Below, one piece after another: positions 56,766 through 64,000 of a stretch of 64,000 bases of DNA. The stretch comes from Actinomadura physcomitrii (GTDB taxonomy: Bacteria > Actinomycetota > Actinomycetes > Streptosporangiales > Streptosporangiaceae), in the NCBI RefSeq assembly GCF_008923205.2, contig NZ_WBMS02000001.1, positions 313,600 through 377,599 of the forward strand. The letters run 5' to 3'. The position numbers and the translations under genes were made by a program. Positions within the stretch are counted from its first letter, which is position 1; each line of letters begins with the position of its first letter. The notes beneath the pieces were generated by a model that saw only the letters and a list, made by a program, of their open reading frames with translations, had not been told where the DNA came from and searched no databases.

Positions 56766-57931
56766 ACGACGTGCTGCGGACGCTGCGCGAGGCGAGGCCG
56801 GCGGAGCTGAACCCGGACGCGCCGGTCGGCGACGAGGTCCGGCGGGCGGAACTGGCGCGGGCGATGGCGGCGCCGGCCGAAGTCGGCGGGCGACGGGAGG
56901 CGCGGGTGCCGCGCCGGTCCCGGGTCTGGCCGGTGTGGGGGCTCGGGCTGGCCGGGGCGGTCGCCGCGGCCTCGGTGGGCGTGGTGGCGGTGACGTCCGG
57001 CGGCGGCGACGCGAAGACGCCGGGCGGCCACCCGCAGGCGGGGGCGGAGCGGCCGCTCGACGCCCGGACGGTGCTGCTCGCCGCCGCCGAGAAGCTGGAC
57101 GGCGCGTCCGAGCCGACCGGCCGGTACTGGCACAAGTCGACGATCGGCACCAGCTCGTGGCTGGCCCAGGGGCGGGGCGGGGAGCAGTACACCGTCCTGC
57201 TCACGGAGAAGTCGGACGAGTGGGCGCCGGGCCGGCCGGGCGGGAAGATGATCGCGAGCCAGCAGCGGCTCGGCGTGAAGCCCGCGTCGGCGGCGGACGC
57301 GGCGGCGTACCGGCGGGCCGGGTCGCCGGTGACGCTGTCGCTGCGGGTGCCGATCCAGCCGAGCGGCAAGGGCGGCTACAAGGCCCTGAAGCTGCCGACC
57401 GGGCCGGGACGGGTGGAGAAGAGCAGCACCCCGCTCGTCGACGGGAACAAGGTCTACTGGCTGGGCCGCAACGTGACCATGAAGCAGCTGCAGAGCCTGC
57501 CGGCCGACCCGAACCGGCTGAAGAAGGAGGTCATGCGCTGGTACGACGGGCACGACACCGAGTCGTCGAGCGTGCCGATGACGGCCGACGCGTGGCTGTT
57601 CCGGGTCGCGGGGAGCCTGGTCACCGAGCTGCCCGTCACGCCGAAGGTGCGGGCGGCGGCGTTCCGGATGCTGGCCGGGCTGAAGACGGTCGACTCCGTC
57701 GGCAAGGTCACCGACCCGCAGGGCCGTACCGGCAATGCGATCGGAATGAAGAGCAAGGGCGTGAGCGGGGTGGTCCGGCGGCTGCTGGTGATCGACCCGG
57801 CGACCGGTAAGGCGCTCGCCGACGAAGAGGTGCTGGTGACCCCGTCGGCGAAGGAGCCGCGGCCGGCCGGAACGGTGCTCAGCTCCAACTCCGTGATGAC
57901 CATGGAATGGACGGATTCCGCACCGAAGTGA
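56762..57931 (+). CDS. CU044_5270-family membrane protein (likely ECF partner)
   Basis: A protein of 389 residues. A short cytoplasmic N-terminus (about 1-55) that could hold the sigma factor is followed by one membrane segment (VWPVWGLGLAGAVAAASVGV) and a large external domain. The pattern YWHKSTIGTSSW, LQSLPADPNRLKKEV, VRAAAFRMLAGL and the late LVIDPATGKALADEEVLV is that of the CU044_5270 family from Thermomonospora-type actinobacteria. Genes of this family commonly follow ECF sigma genes. A truncated relative lies at 20519. Confidence 0.87.
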   Translation: MNDVLRTLREARPAELNPDAPVGDEVRRAELARAMAAPAEVGGRREARVPRRSRVWPVWGLGLAGAVAAASVGVVAVTSGGGDAKTPGGHPQAGAERPLDARTVLLAAAEKLDGASEPTGRYWHKSTIGTSSWLAQGRGGEQYTVLLTEKSDEWAPGRPGGKMIASQQRLGVKPASAADAAAYRRAGSPVTLSLRVPIQPSGKGGYKALKLPTGPGRVEKSSTPLVDGNKVYWLGRNVTMKQLQSLPADPNRLKKEVMRWYDGHDTESSSVPMTADAWLFRVAGSLVTELPVTPKVRAAAFRMLAGLKTVDSVGKVTDPQGRTGNAIGMKSKGVSGVVRRLLVIDPATGKALADEEVLVTPSAKEPRPAGTVLSSNSVMTMEWTDSAPK

Positions 57932-57945
57932 CGCGTTGCCGAGGG

Positions 57946-57968
57946 CGCGCGCCCGTATCGGGCGCGCG
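57946..57968 (+). terminator. Hairpin terminator after the ECF operon
   Basis: CGCGCGCCCG (57946-57955) pairs perfectly with CGGGCGCGCG (57959-57968) around TAT, 14 bases after the stop codon. No T-run follows. Confidence 0.7.
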
Positions 57969-58081
57969 TCGGGACAGGGACGGTGCCATGGCCCCGGCGG
58001 GCAGTGCGCCGTCCCTTTCGCCGGTCCGTGATCCGGGTCGGGAATCTGGTCGGGAAACGGGGCGCCGTGATCGGGTCGTGA

Positions 58082-58444
58082 TCAGGCGCTCTTGGGGGTC
58101 CGGCGGGCGGTTCTCTGCGCGGCCCGGCGCTGCGCGGCGGCGGTGCGGGCGCGGTTCAGGCTGTCGCGGACGCGGGCGGCGCCGCGCATTGCGGTGGCGG
58201 AGTCCTTGACGCGTCCGGCATAGGCGGCGAGGACCTCCGCGACGGGCGGCGGCTGCCATTCCTCCTTTGCGGTGACGGGCGGCACCGACACCTGGGCGGA
58301 CACCGCTGCGGGCGGTGCAGTGGACGGCGGAGTCGGCGGCGGGGCGGGCACCGCCGCCGGGGCGTTATTTCCGGGCACGGGGACGAGCGCGAGATGGGAA
58401 TGGCAGTGCGGGCACTGCACCCCCGGATGGGTGTCTCTGCTCAT
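58082..58444 (-). CDS. Small zinc-ribbon protein
   Basis: A protein of 120 residues from the ATG at 58444. CPHCHSH near the N-terminus is half of a zinc ribbon, and only one C-x-x-C-x-x-H cluster is visible. A proline/alanine-rich linker (about 30-60) and a basic helical C-terminus (RARTAAAQRRAAQRTARRT) follow. It could bind nucleic acid. The function is unknown. The next gene on the same strand ends upstream at 58527. Confidence 0.68.
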   Translation of the reverse strand: MSRDTHPGVQCPHCHSHLALVPVPGNNAPAAVPAPPPTPPSTAPPAAVSAQVSVPPVTAKEEWQPPPVAEVLAAYAGRVKDSATAMRGAARVRDSLNRARTAAAQRRAAQRTARRTPKSA

Positions 58445-58526
58445 AACAAGAATCATTACCCAAGGCACTGACAAAACAGTGCCGCGCCCTTTTGACGATC
58501 ATTCGGGGGCCGGGAGCGCGCCGCCG

Positions 58527-60104
58527 TCAGGGTGCGAGGGGCCGCACCGCCTTGCGCGGGGCGGGATGCGCCGAGCGCCGTCCGGACGAGGAGAACGGCT
58601 GGTGGGGACGGGTGCGGCCGGACGCCTCGGGGTGCTGGTGGCGGACGAGCAGCAGCCCGCAGCACACCAGCGCGATCGCGACCGCGAGCCAGGCCGCCAT
58701 CCGCCCGGCGCGCAGCCCGTACCCGCTGGTGATCCACAGCACGTGCAGGGCCCAGCGCCGCCACTGGTGCGGCTCGCGGCGGCGGCGCATCTCCAGCGCG
58801 CTGTAGCGGAAGTCGCGGGCGAGGCGGGCGCGGTCGGAGTCCGCCGTCGCGCGGGCCAGCTCCCGGTAGAGGGCCTCCAGCCGCTCCTCACCGCAGGCCG
58901 TGTCGCCAACGCCGCCGGGGTCGCCGATGTCGCCGGTGCTGCGCGCCAGGTCGTCGGCGAGCACGGCGCGCCCGGCGCCGCCGTGCGCCCAGGGCAGCCG
59001 GCGGTGCCGGTCCGGGACGGTCGCGAACCGGCAGTCGCCGCTGATCCGCAGCCGGTCGGGATGGGTGAGCCCGAGGAAGCCGCAGCCGCTGAGGTCGACA
59101 TCGGCGAGGTGCAGGTGCGCGGCGTCCACCCGGCGCAGCGACAGCAGCCGGACCACCGCTGGACCGGTCCACGAATCCGGCTCGGCGAGCCCCTGGATCG
59201 GGTTCGGCAGCGACCGGACGCTCACCGCCGCGTCGAAGCAGCCGCCCTCCAGGTCGAGGTCGGCGCGGCGCAGCCGGAGCTCGGCCTCGCCGTGGACCGT
59301 GACGGCGCGGGCGTCCACCAGCCGCGCCGCCGCGTGGACTCGCAGCCCGCCGCGCGCCGCGGCGTCCGCGAGCCCGATCCGGCCGCCGGCGAGGAGCGGG
59401 CCGAGCCACAGCCCGCGCCGGAACCGGGTGCGCTCGAACCGGGCGTGCCGGGCGACCCGGACCCGCCGGAACGAGACCGCGGCGCCGAAGCAGGCGCCCT
59501 GCATCGCCGCGTCCCGCCCGAACTCGGCGCGGTCGAAGCAGGCGGCGCCGAAGAACACCGCCTTGCGGAACGCGGCGTCGGCGTGCCAGACGGCCTCGCC
59601 GAACAGCGCGTCGCCGGTGAACACGGCCTCCTCGAACGAGGCGTGCCGGTGGAACCGCGCCTCGTGGAAGGACGCGTTGCCGCCGAACCGCGCCCCGCGG
59701 AAGGAGGCGTGGCCGAAGAACCGGGCGTCGAAGAATGAGGCGCCGCCGGGGAAGCGGGCGCCGTCGAACGAGCTGTCGCCCTCGACGCACACGCCGCGCA
59801 GCACCGCGTGGGAGGGCAGCACGGCGCCGTCGAAGCGGGCGCGGCCGAGGTGGGGGCGCCCGTCGGGGCCGGTGACCGCGTCGAGCACCGCGTCCAGCAG
59901 CCACGGCGGGACGGTGACGCCGCGCAGGTCGAGGTCGCCTCCGGGGCGCAGCCCGGCCGCGAACCGCGCGAACTCGGCGGGCCGCAGGTGGGCGGGGCAG
60001 CCCGCGAATCCGCCGGCGGCGCGCCCGGTGCATCCGTGGACGGCCGAGCACCGCGGCCACAGGACCGCGGTGGAGGACGGAGGGGAAGGCTCGTGAGGTG
60101 TCAC
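58527..60104 (-). CDS. Pentapeptide-repeat protein with C-terminal membrane helix
   Basis: A protein of 525 residues. After a cysteine-containing start (CSAVHGCTGRAAGGFAGCPA), residues about 85-235 hold some 25 pentapeptide units of the A(D/S)F-x-x-A-x-F type (for example ASFFDARFFGHASFRGARFG). A second stretch of weaker units (about 245-350) follows. A helical part precedes one membrane segment near residue 480 (MAAWLAVAIALVCCGLLLV). Proteins of this shape are called pentapeptide-repeat membrane proteins and some protect gyrase or act as ion-channel-like effectors; neither is shown here. The gene is divergent from the zinc-ribbon protein gene at 60298. Confidence 0.88.
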   Translation of the reverse strand: MTPHEPSPPSSTAVLWPRCSAVHGCTGRAAGGFAGCPAHLRPAEFARFAAGLRPGGDLDLRGVTVPPWLLDAVLDAVTGPDGRPHLGRARFDGAVLPSHAVLRGVCVEGDSSFDGARFPGGASFFDARFFGHASFRGARFGGNASFHEARFHRHASFEEAVFTGDALFGEAVWHADAAFRKAVFFGAACFDRAEFGRDAAMQGACFGAAVSFRRVRVARHARFERTRFRRGLWLGPLLAGGRIGLADAAARGGLRVHAAARLVDARAVTVHGEAELRLRRADLDLEGGCFDAAVSVRSLPNPIQGLAEPDSWTGPAVVRLLSLRRVDAAHLHLADVDLSGCGFLGLTHPDRLRISGDCRFATVPDRHRRLPWAHGGAGRAVLADDLARSTGDIGDPGGVGDTACGEERLEALYRELARATADSDRARLARDFRYSALEMRRRREPHQWRRWALHVLWITSGYGLRAGRMAAWLAVAIALVCCGLLLVRHQHPEASGRTRPHQPFSSSGRRSAHPAPRKAVRPLAP

Positions 60105-60297
60105 GGTCCCGTTCTACCTACGGCGGCTTCGGCCGGGAACCTCTCCCGGTGGCCAGGTCGTTACTTCCGGATGGTTACTGTACGCATGGGAACGGCCACA
60201 CTAGGACGTTGATTGGCTGTTTACCTCGTCTGTCACCGGTTTCGCGCAAGTCTCCCGTTCTACTTCGGGTTCGTCCACGCCGTCGTACTGTGAGCCC

Positions 60298-60846
60298 ATG
60301 GGGGAACGGAGCCGCTGGATCGCCGACCTCGACGCCCTTCCCGGCGACGCGCCGGACCTCGCGGACCGGATCCTGACCCGCCTCGTGGACGCCGGGATCG
60401 TGCTGGTCGAGCGGACCGACTGCGTCCTCGGCGACGTCCCCGGCGGGTACGCGCCCGGCCCGGCGGCCGGGTCGGCGACGATGGGCGCCCCGGCCGGCTT
60501 CCCGGACGTGTGGCCGAACGGCCTGGAGATCGACGTCGGCCGCGGCGCCTACTACGGGACGATGCGCGAGGGCGACCGGGTGCGGTGCCCGCGCTGCGGC
60601 GCGTGGCTGCCGTTCGAGGCCGTCCTGGACGCGGTGGAGGAGTGGCTGGAGGGCGGCCCGGACGCGCTGGCCTGCGCGCGCTGCGGTGAGCGGACCGGGT
60701 TCAACGGCTGGCGGTGGCCGGTGCCGTGCGCGTTCGCGGAGCTGGGGCTGCGGTTCTGGAACTGGCCGCCGCTGTCGGACGCGTTCGTCGCGGACCTGGC
60801 GGCGCACCTGGGGCACCGCCTGGTGGCCGGATCCTGCGGCACCTGA
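60298..60846 (+). CDS. Hypothetical protein with a zinc ribbon
   Basis: A protein of 182 residues. The middle and second half carry two C-x-x-C pairs, VRCPRCGAWLPFEAV and LACARCGERTGFNGW, which together should bind one zinc ion. The start MGERSRWIADLDALPGDAPD has no clear ribosome site and may be leaderless. The tryptophan-rich end (GLRFWNWPPLSDAFV) is a pattern I know from uncharacterised actinobacterial proteins only. The function is unknown. Confidence 0.78.
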   Translation: MGERSRWIADLDALPGDAPDLADRILTRLVDAGIVLVERTDCVLGDVPGGYAPGPAAGSATMGAPAGFPDVWPNGLEIDVGRGAYYGTMREGDRVRCPRCGAWLPFEAVLDAVEEWLEGGPDALACARCGERTGFNGWRWPVPCAFAELGLRFWNWPPLSDAFVADLAAHLGHRLVAGSCGT

Positions 60847-60959
60847 CGTCCGGAGTGCCGAGTGATCAACGGGAACCGCGGGCATGATCGACGTATCTGA
60901 CTCATCGCCGAAACACTCGTGTTCCACTACCGTTCACCTTGGTCAGGAAAAATAGTGAC

Positions 60960-63044
60960 ATGACCGTCAATCCAGGACATCTTCCTCGTGCCACCGAAGC
61001 GCTGCCCGACGACCGCTTCCTCGACCGTGAAGAGAGCTGGTTGCGCTTCAACCAGCGCGTCCTGGAGCTGGCGGAGGATCCCGAGCTGCCGCTGCTGGAG
61101 CGCGTCCGGTTCCTGTCGATCTTCGCGAGCAACCTCGACGAGTTCTTCATGGTCCGCGTCGCCGGCCTCGCCCGCCGGATGGCGACCGGCCTCGCCGTCC
61201 AGTCAGCCAGCGGCCGGCAGCCCCGCGAGGTGCTGGAACGCACCGGTGAGGTCGCGCACGAGCTGATGCGCCGGCACGCCGCGGTCTTCCGCGAGGAGGT
61301 CCTGCCCGACCTCGCCAAGGAGGGCGTCGACATCCTGCGCTGGGACGAGCTGGCCGAGACCGAGCAGGAGCGGCTGCGCCGGATGTTCCGCGACCGGATC
61401 TACCCCGTCCTCACCCCGCTCGTCGTCGACTCCGCGCACCCCTTCCCCTACATCTCCGGGCTGTCGCTGAACCTAGCCGTGATCGTCCGCGACCCGGAGA
61501 CGGACGCGACGATGTTCGCCCGGGTCAAGGTGCCGCCGCTGCTGCCGCGCTTCATCGAGGCGTCCCCCGACCGGTTCACCCCGCTCGAGGACGTGATCGC
61601 CGCGCACCTCGGCCAGCTGTTCGTCGGCATGGAGGTCGTCGAGCATCACGCGTTCCGCGTCACCCGCAACCAGGACCTGGAGATCGACGACGACATCAGC
61701 GAGGGCCTGCTGCAGGCACTGGAGCGCGAGCTGCTGCGCCGCCGGTTCGGCCCGGTCGTCCGGCTGGAGGTCGAGGAGTCGATCTCCGACGGGGTGCTGG
61801 AGTTGCTCACCACCGAGCTCGCCATCGAGGAGCGCCAGATCTACCGGCTCGTCGGGCCGCTCGACCTCGCCGGGCTCGGCGCCATCGCCGACCTCGACCG
61901 GCCCGAGCTGAAGTACCCGCCGTTCGTGCCGTCCAAGGAGGCGCTGCCCGAGGACGTGGACATCTTCTCCGCGATCCGGGAGGGCGACGTCCTCGTCCAC
62001 CACCCCTACGACTCGTTCACCACGACCGTGCAGCGGCTGATCGAGGATGCCGCGTCCGACCCCGGCGTCCTCGCGATCAAGCAGACGCTCTACCGGACGA
62101 GCGGCGACTCCCCGATCGTGGACGCGCTGATGAGCGCCGCCGAGGCGGGCAAGCAGGTCGTCGTGGTCGTGGAGCTGAAGGCCCGCTTCGACGAGCGCGC
62201 CAACATCGCGTGGGCGCGCAAGCTGGAGACCGCCGGCTGCCACGTCGTTTACGGGTTCGTCGGGCTGAAGACGCACTGCAAGATCGCCCTGATCGTGCGG
62301 GAGGACCCGGACGGCGCGCTGCGCCGCTACTGCCACATCGGCACCGGCAACTACCATCCGAAGACCGCCCGCCTCTACGAGGACTTCGGCCTGCTGACCT
62401 GCGCGCCCGACGTCGGCGAGGACGTCAGCGCGCTGTTCAACCACCTCACCGGCTACTCCCGGCAGAGCCACTACAACCGGCTGCTGGTCGCGCCGAACAA
62501 CCTGCGGTCCGGGCTCGTCCAGCGGATCGAGCACGAGATCGACAACCACCGCGCCGGGCACCGCGCCCGGATCCGGATCAAGTGCAACTCGCTGGTCGAC
62601 GAGGTGATCACCGACGCGCTGTACCGGGCGTCGCGGGCCGGCGTGCCGGTGGACGTGTGGGTGCGCGGCATCTGCGCGCTGCGGCCGGGCGTGCCGGGGC
62701 TGTCGGAGACGATCCGGGTCCGCAGCGTCCTCGGCCGGTTCCTGGAGCACTCCCGGGTGTTCGCGTTCGAGAACGGCGGCGAACCGGAGGTGTGGCTCGG
62801 CAGCGCCGACCTGATGCACCGCAACCTCGACCGCCGCGTCGAGGCGCTCGTCACCGTCACCGACCGGGCCCAGCGCGACGAGCTGATCGCGCTGCTCGAC
62901 CGGGCGATGGACCAGGGCACGCACGCCTGGACGCTCGCCGGCGACGGCACCTGGACGCGCAACGCGCCCGGCCCCGGCGAGCCGCTGCTGGACATCCAGA
63001 CCCACCTGGTCCGCAGCCGCCGGTGGAGGACGGTCGATGACTGA
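60960..63044 (+). CDS. ppk1: Polyphosphate kinase 1
   Basis: A protein of 694 residues from the ATG at 60960 (AGGA 15 bases upstream). The four-domain PPK1 layout is complete: the N-terminal helical domain with [20 protein letters not shown], the head domain, and two catalytic domains with [20 protein letters not shown], the autophosphorylated histidine in THCKIALI and the second in [20 protein letters not shown]. It makes polyphosphate from ATP at the membrane face. A MutT1-like gene overlaps its 3' end by 8 bases, as in mycobacteria and many actinobacteria. Confidence 0.96.
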   Translation: MTVNPGHLPRATEALPDDRFLDREESWLRFNQRVLELAEDPELPLLERVRFLSIFASNLDEFFMVRVAGLARRMATGLAVQSASGRQPREVLERTGEVAHELMRRHAAVFREEVLPDLAKEGVDILRWDELAETEQERLRRMFRDRIYPVLTPLVVDSAHPFPYISGLSLNLAVIVRDPETDATMFARVKVPPLLPRFIEASPDRFTPLEDVIAAHLGQLFVGMEVVEHHAFRVTRNQDLEIDDDISEGLLQALERELLRRRFGPVVRLEVEESISDGVLELLTTELAIEERQIYRLVGPLDLAGLGAIADLDRPELKYPPFVPSKEALPEDVDIFSAIREGDVLVHHPYDSFTTTVQRLIEDAASDPGVLAIKQTLYRTSGDSPIVDALMSAAEAGKQVVVVVELKARFDERANIAWARKLETAGCHVVYGFVGLKTHCKIALIVREDPDGALRRYCHIGTGNYHPKTARLYEDFGLLTCAPDVGEDVSALFNHLTGYSRQSHYNRLLVAPNNLRSGLVQRIEHEIDNHRAGHRARIRIKCNSLVDEVITDALYRASRAGVPVDVWVRGICALRPGVPGLSETIRVRSVLGRFLEHSRVFAFENGGEPEVWLGSADLMHRNLDRRVEALVTVTDRAQRDELIALLDRAMDQGTHAWTLAGDGTWTRNAPGPGEPLLDIQTHLVRSRRWRTVDD

Positions 63045-63930
63045 CGCCGGCGGGCACGCCCGCCCGATCCGCGCGGCGGGCGCGCTGCTGTGGCGCGACG
63101 GCCCGGACGGCCCCGAGTTCGCGGTCGCGCACCGCCCCCGCTACGACGACTGGTCGTTCCCGAAGGGCAAGCTCGACCGGGGCGAGCACGTGCTGCGCGC
63201 CGCCGTCCGCGAGATCGAGGAGGAGACGGGCCTCGTGCCGCGGCTCGGCCGGCGCCTCCCGACGGCGAAGTACCGGCACGGCGACCGGCCCAAGCAGGTC
63301 GAGTACTGGGCGGCGCGGCCCGTCGCGGAGGCCGCGTTCATGCCGAACGAGGAGGTCGACGAGCTGGCGTGGCTGCCGGCCCGCGAGGCGAGGGCGCGGC
63401 TGAGCTACCGGCACGACGCCGACCTGCTGCGCGCGTTCCTGCACGGCCCGTCCCGCACCTGGCCGCTGATGATCGTCCGGCATGGGGCGGCGGGGGACAA
63501 GCACGCCTGGCGCGAGCCCGACGAGCTGCGGCCGCTGGACGCGCGGGGCCGGGCGGAGGCGGCGGCGCTCGCCGCGCTGCTGCACGCCTACGGTCCGGCG
63601 CGGATTCTCAGCTCGGCGACGGCCCGCTGCCTGGAGACCGTCCTGCCGTACGCGCGCCGCACCCGCGCCGAGGTCGTCACCGACGCCGCGTTCACGGTCG
63701 GCGAAACGGGCCCGGACCGCGCCCGGGACCGGCTGCTGGAACTGCTCGCCGACGGCGTCCCGACCGTCGTGTGCACGCACGGCGAGAACGTGGCGGAGCT
63801 GGTCGCGGGGCTGTGCCGGGAGCTCGGCGAGAAGGCCCCGGACGACCCGAGCCTGCGCAAGGGCGAGTTCTGGGTCGCGAGCATCGGCGAGGGCGCCCTA
63901 GCCTCCCTAGAACGCCACACCTCCCGTTGA
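63037..63930 (+). CDS. mutT1: Nudix hydrolase fused to histidine phosphatase (MutT1-like)
   Basis: A protein of 297 residues. The Nudix box [20 protein letters not shown] followed by TGL (G-x5-E-x7-R-E-x-x-E-E-x-G-x) is intact in the first 130 residues. A histidine-phosphatase domain follows with the RHG motif in [20 protein letters not shown], and later [11 protein letters not shown]. In mycobacteria MutT1 of this form cleans 8-oxo-dGTP and diadenosine polyphosphates. The overlap with ppk1 indicates a joint operon. After its stop an 11-base G-run occurs (63939-63949). Confidence 0.93.
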   Translation: MTDAGGHARPIRAAGALLWRDGPDGPEFAVAHRPRYDDWSFPKGKLDRGEHVLRAAVREIEEETGLVPRLGRRLPTAKYRHGDRPKQVEYWAARPVAEAAFMPNEEVDELAWLPAREARARLSYRHDADLLRAFLHGPSRTWPLMIVRHGAAGDKHAWREPDELRPLDARGRAEAAALAALLHAYGPARILSSATARCLETVLPYARRTRAEVVTDAAFTVGETGPDRARDRLLELLADGVPTVVCTHGENVAELVAGLCRELGEKAPDDPSLRKGEFWVASIGEGALASLERHTSR

Positions 63931-64000
63931 CTTGTGGCGGGGGGGGGGGTGTGAGGGCGGGCGGAACACCCAAAACCCCCACACAAACCCAACAACCAGG

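Noticed and set aside
63939..63949. Run of 11 G as a regulatory phase-variable tract
   Set aside because: It lies after the stop of the MutT1-like gene at the window edge with no visible downstream gene, so no effect can be argued; it may also be a sequencing-prone homopolymer.

Overview
This 64 kb window is very GC-rich actinobacterial DNA with strong Shine-Dalgarno sites, GTG starts and ATGA gene overlaps. Two proteins resemble the CU044_5270 family (one full-length, one remnant), which points to Actinomadura or a related Thermomonosporaceae member; that placement is inference.

Region 1, bases 1 to 16,594, is the right part of an integrative and conjugative element whose left end lies outside the window. 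The left two thirds is one minus-strand operon: a ParA/MinD-like NTPase, small membrane proteins, a VirB6/TrbL-like channel protein, a SCO6880-like protein, VirB4 and VirD4/TraG ATPases, a DUF4913 protein and a tandem family of related accessory proteins. A divergent plus-strand unit carries an HTH protein, a transglycosylase/NlpC cell-wall hydrolase, a PP-loop (PAPS-reductase-like) cargo enzyme and an excisionase-like protein. Next come an orphan type I-E-like CRISPR array made of two divergent half-arrays fused at a hybrid repeat, and a tyrosine integrase. The element ends in the displaced 3' half of a tRNA-Gly(CCC) gene, starting at the anticodon loop and followed by a strong terminator.

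Region 2, 16.6 to 27 kb, is chromosomal. It has a dihydrofolate-reductase-family enzyme, several decayed gene remnants, an acyl-CoA ligase, and a minus-strand module of Baeyer-Villiger monooxygenase, short-chain dehydrogenase and HSL-type esterase that together could oxidise an alcohol to a ketone, convert it to an ester and hydrolyse it. A gene closely resembling rifampicin monooxygenase (rox) follows, with an unusual leader: CTTGCRA-type repeats, a 17-codon leader ORF with a strong ribosome site, and a hairpin just before the rox ribosome site.

Region 3, 27 to 46.5 kb, is a mosaic of acetyltransferase, AlkZ-like, LysE, lipoprotein, ECF41 sigma plus epimerase (with a recognisable ECF41 promoter), an S9-family protein lacking its nucleophilic serine, S1-domain, MFS, SDR and TetR genes, a GntR-controlled CaiB/HMG-CoA-lyase pair with palindromic operators, and an AraC/isochorismatase pair. 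Gene-remnant scars are scattered through it.

Region 4, 46.6 to 64 kb, has a Tat-exported purple acid phosphatase, an APH-DUF6285 fusion with TetR, a VOC/CMD/acyl-CoA dehydrogenase operon, an anti-sigma-like ATPase, a secreted protein ending in LPVTG, an L,D-transpeptidase, an ECF sigma with its CU044_5270 partner, a pentapeptide-repeat membrane protein, polyphosphate kinase and a MutT1-like Nudix-phosphatase.
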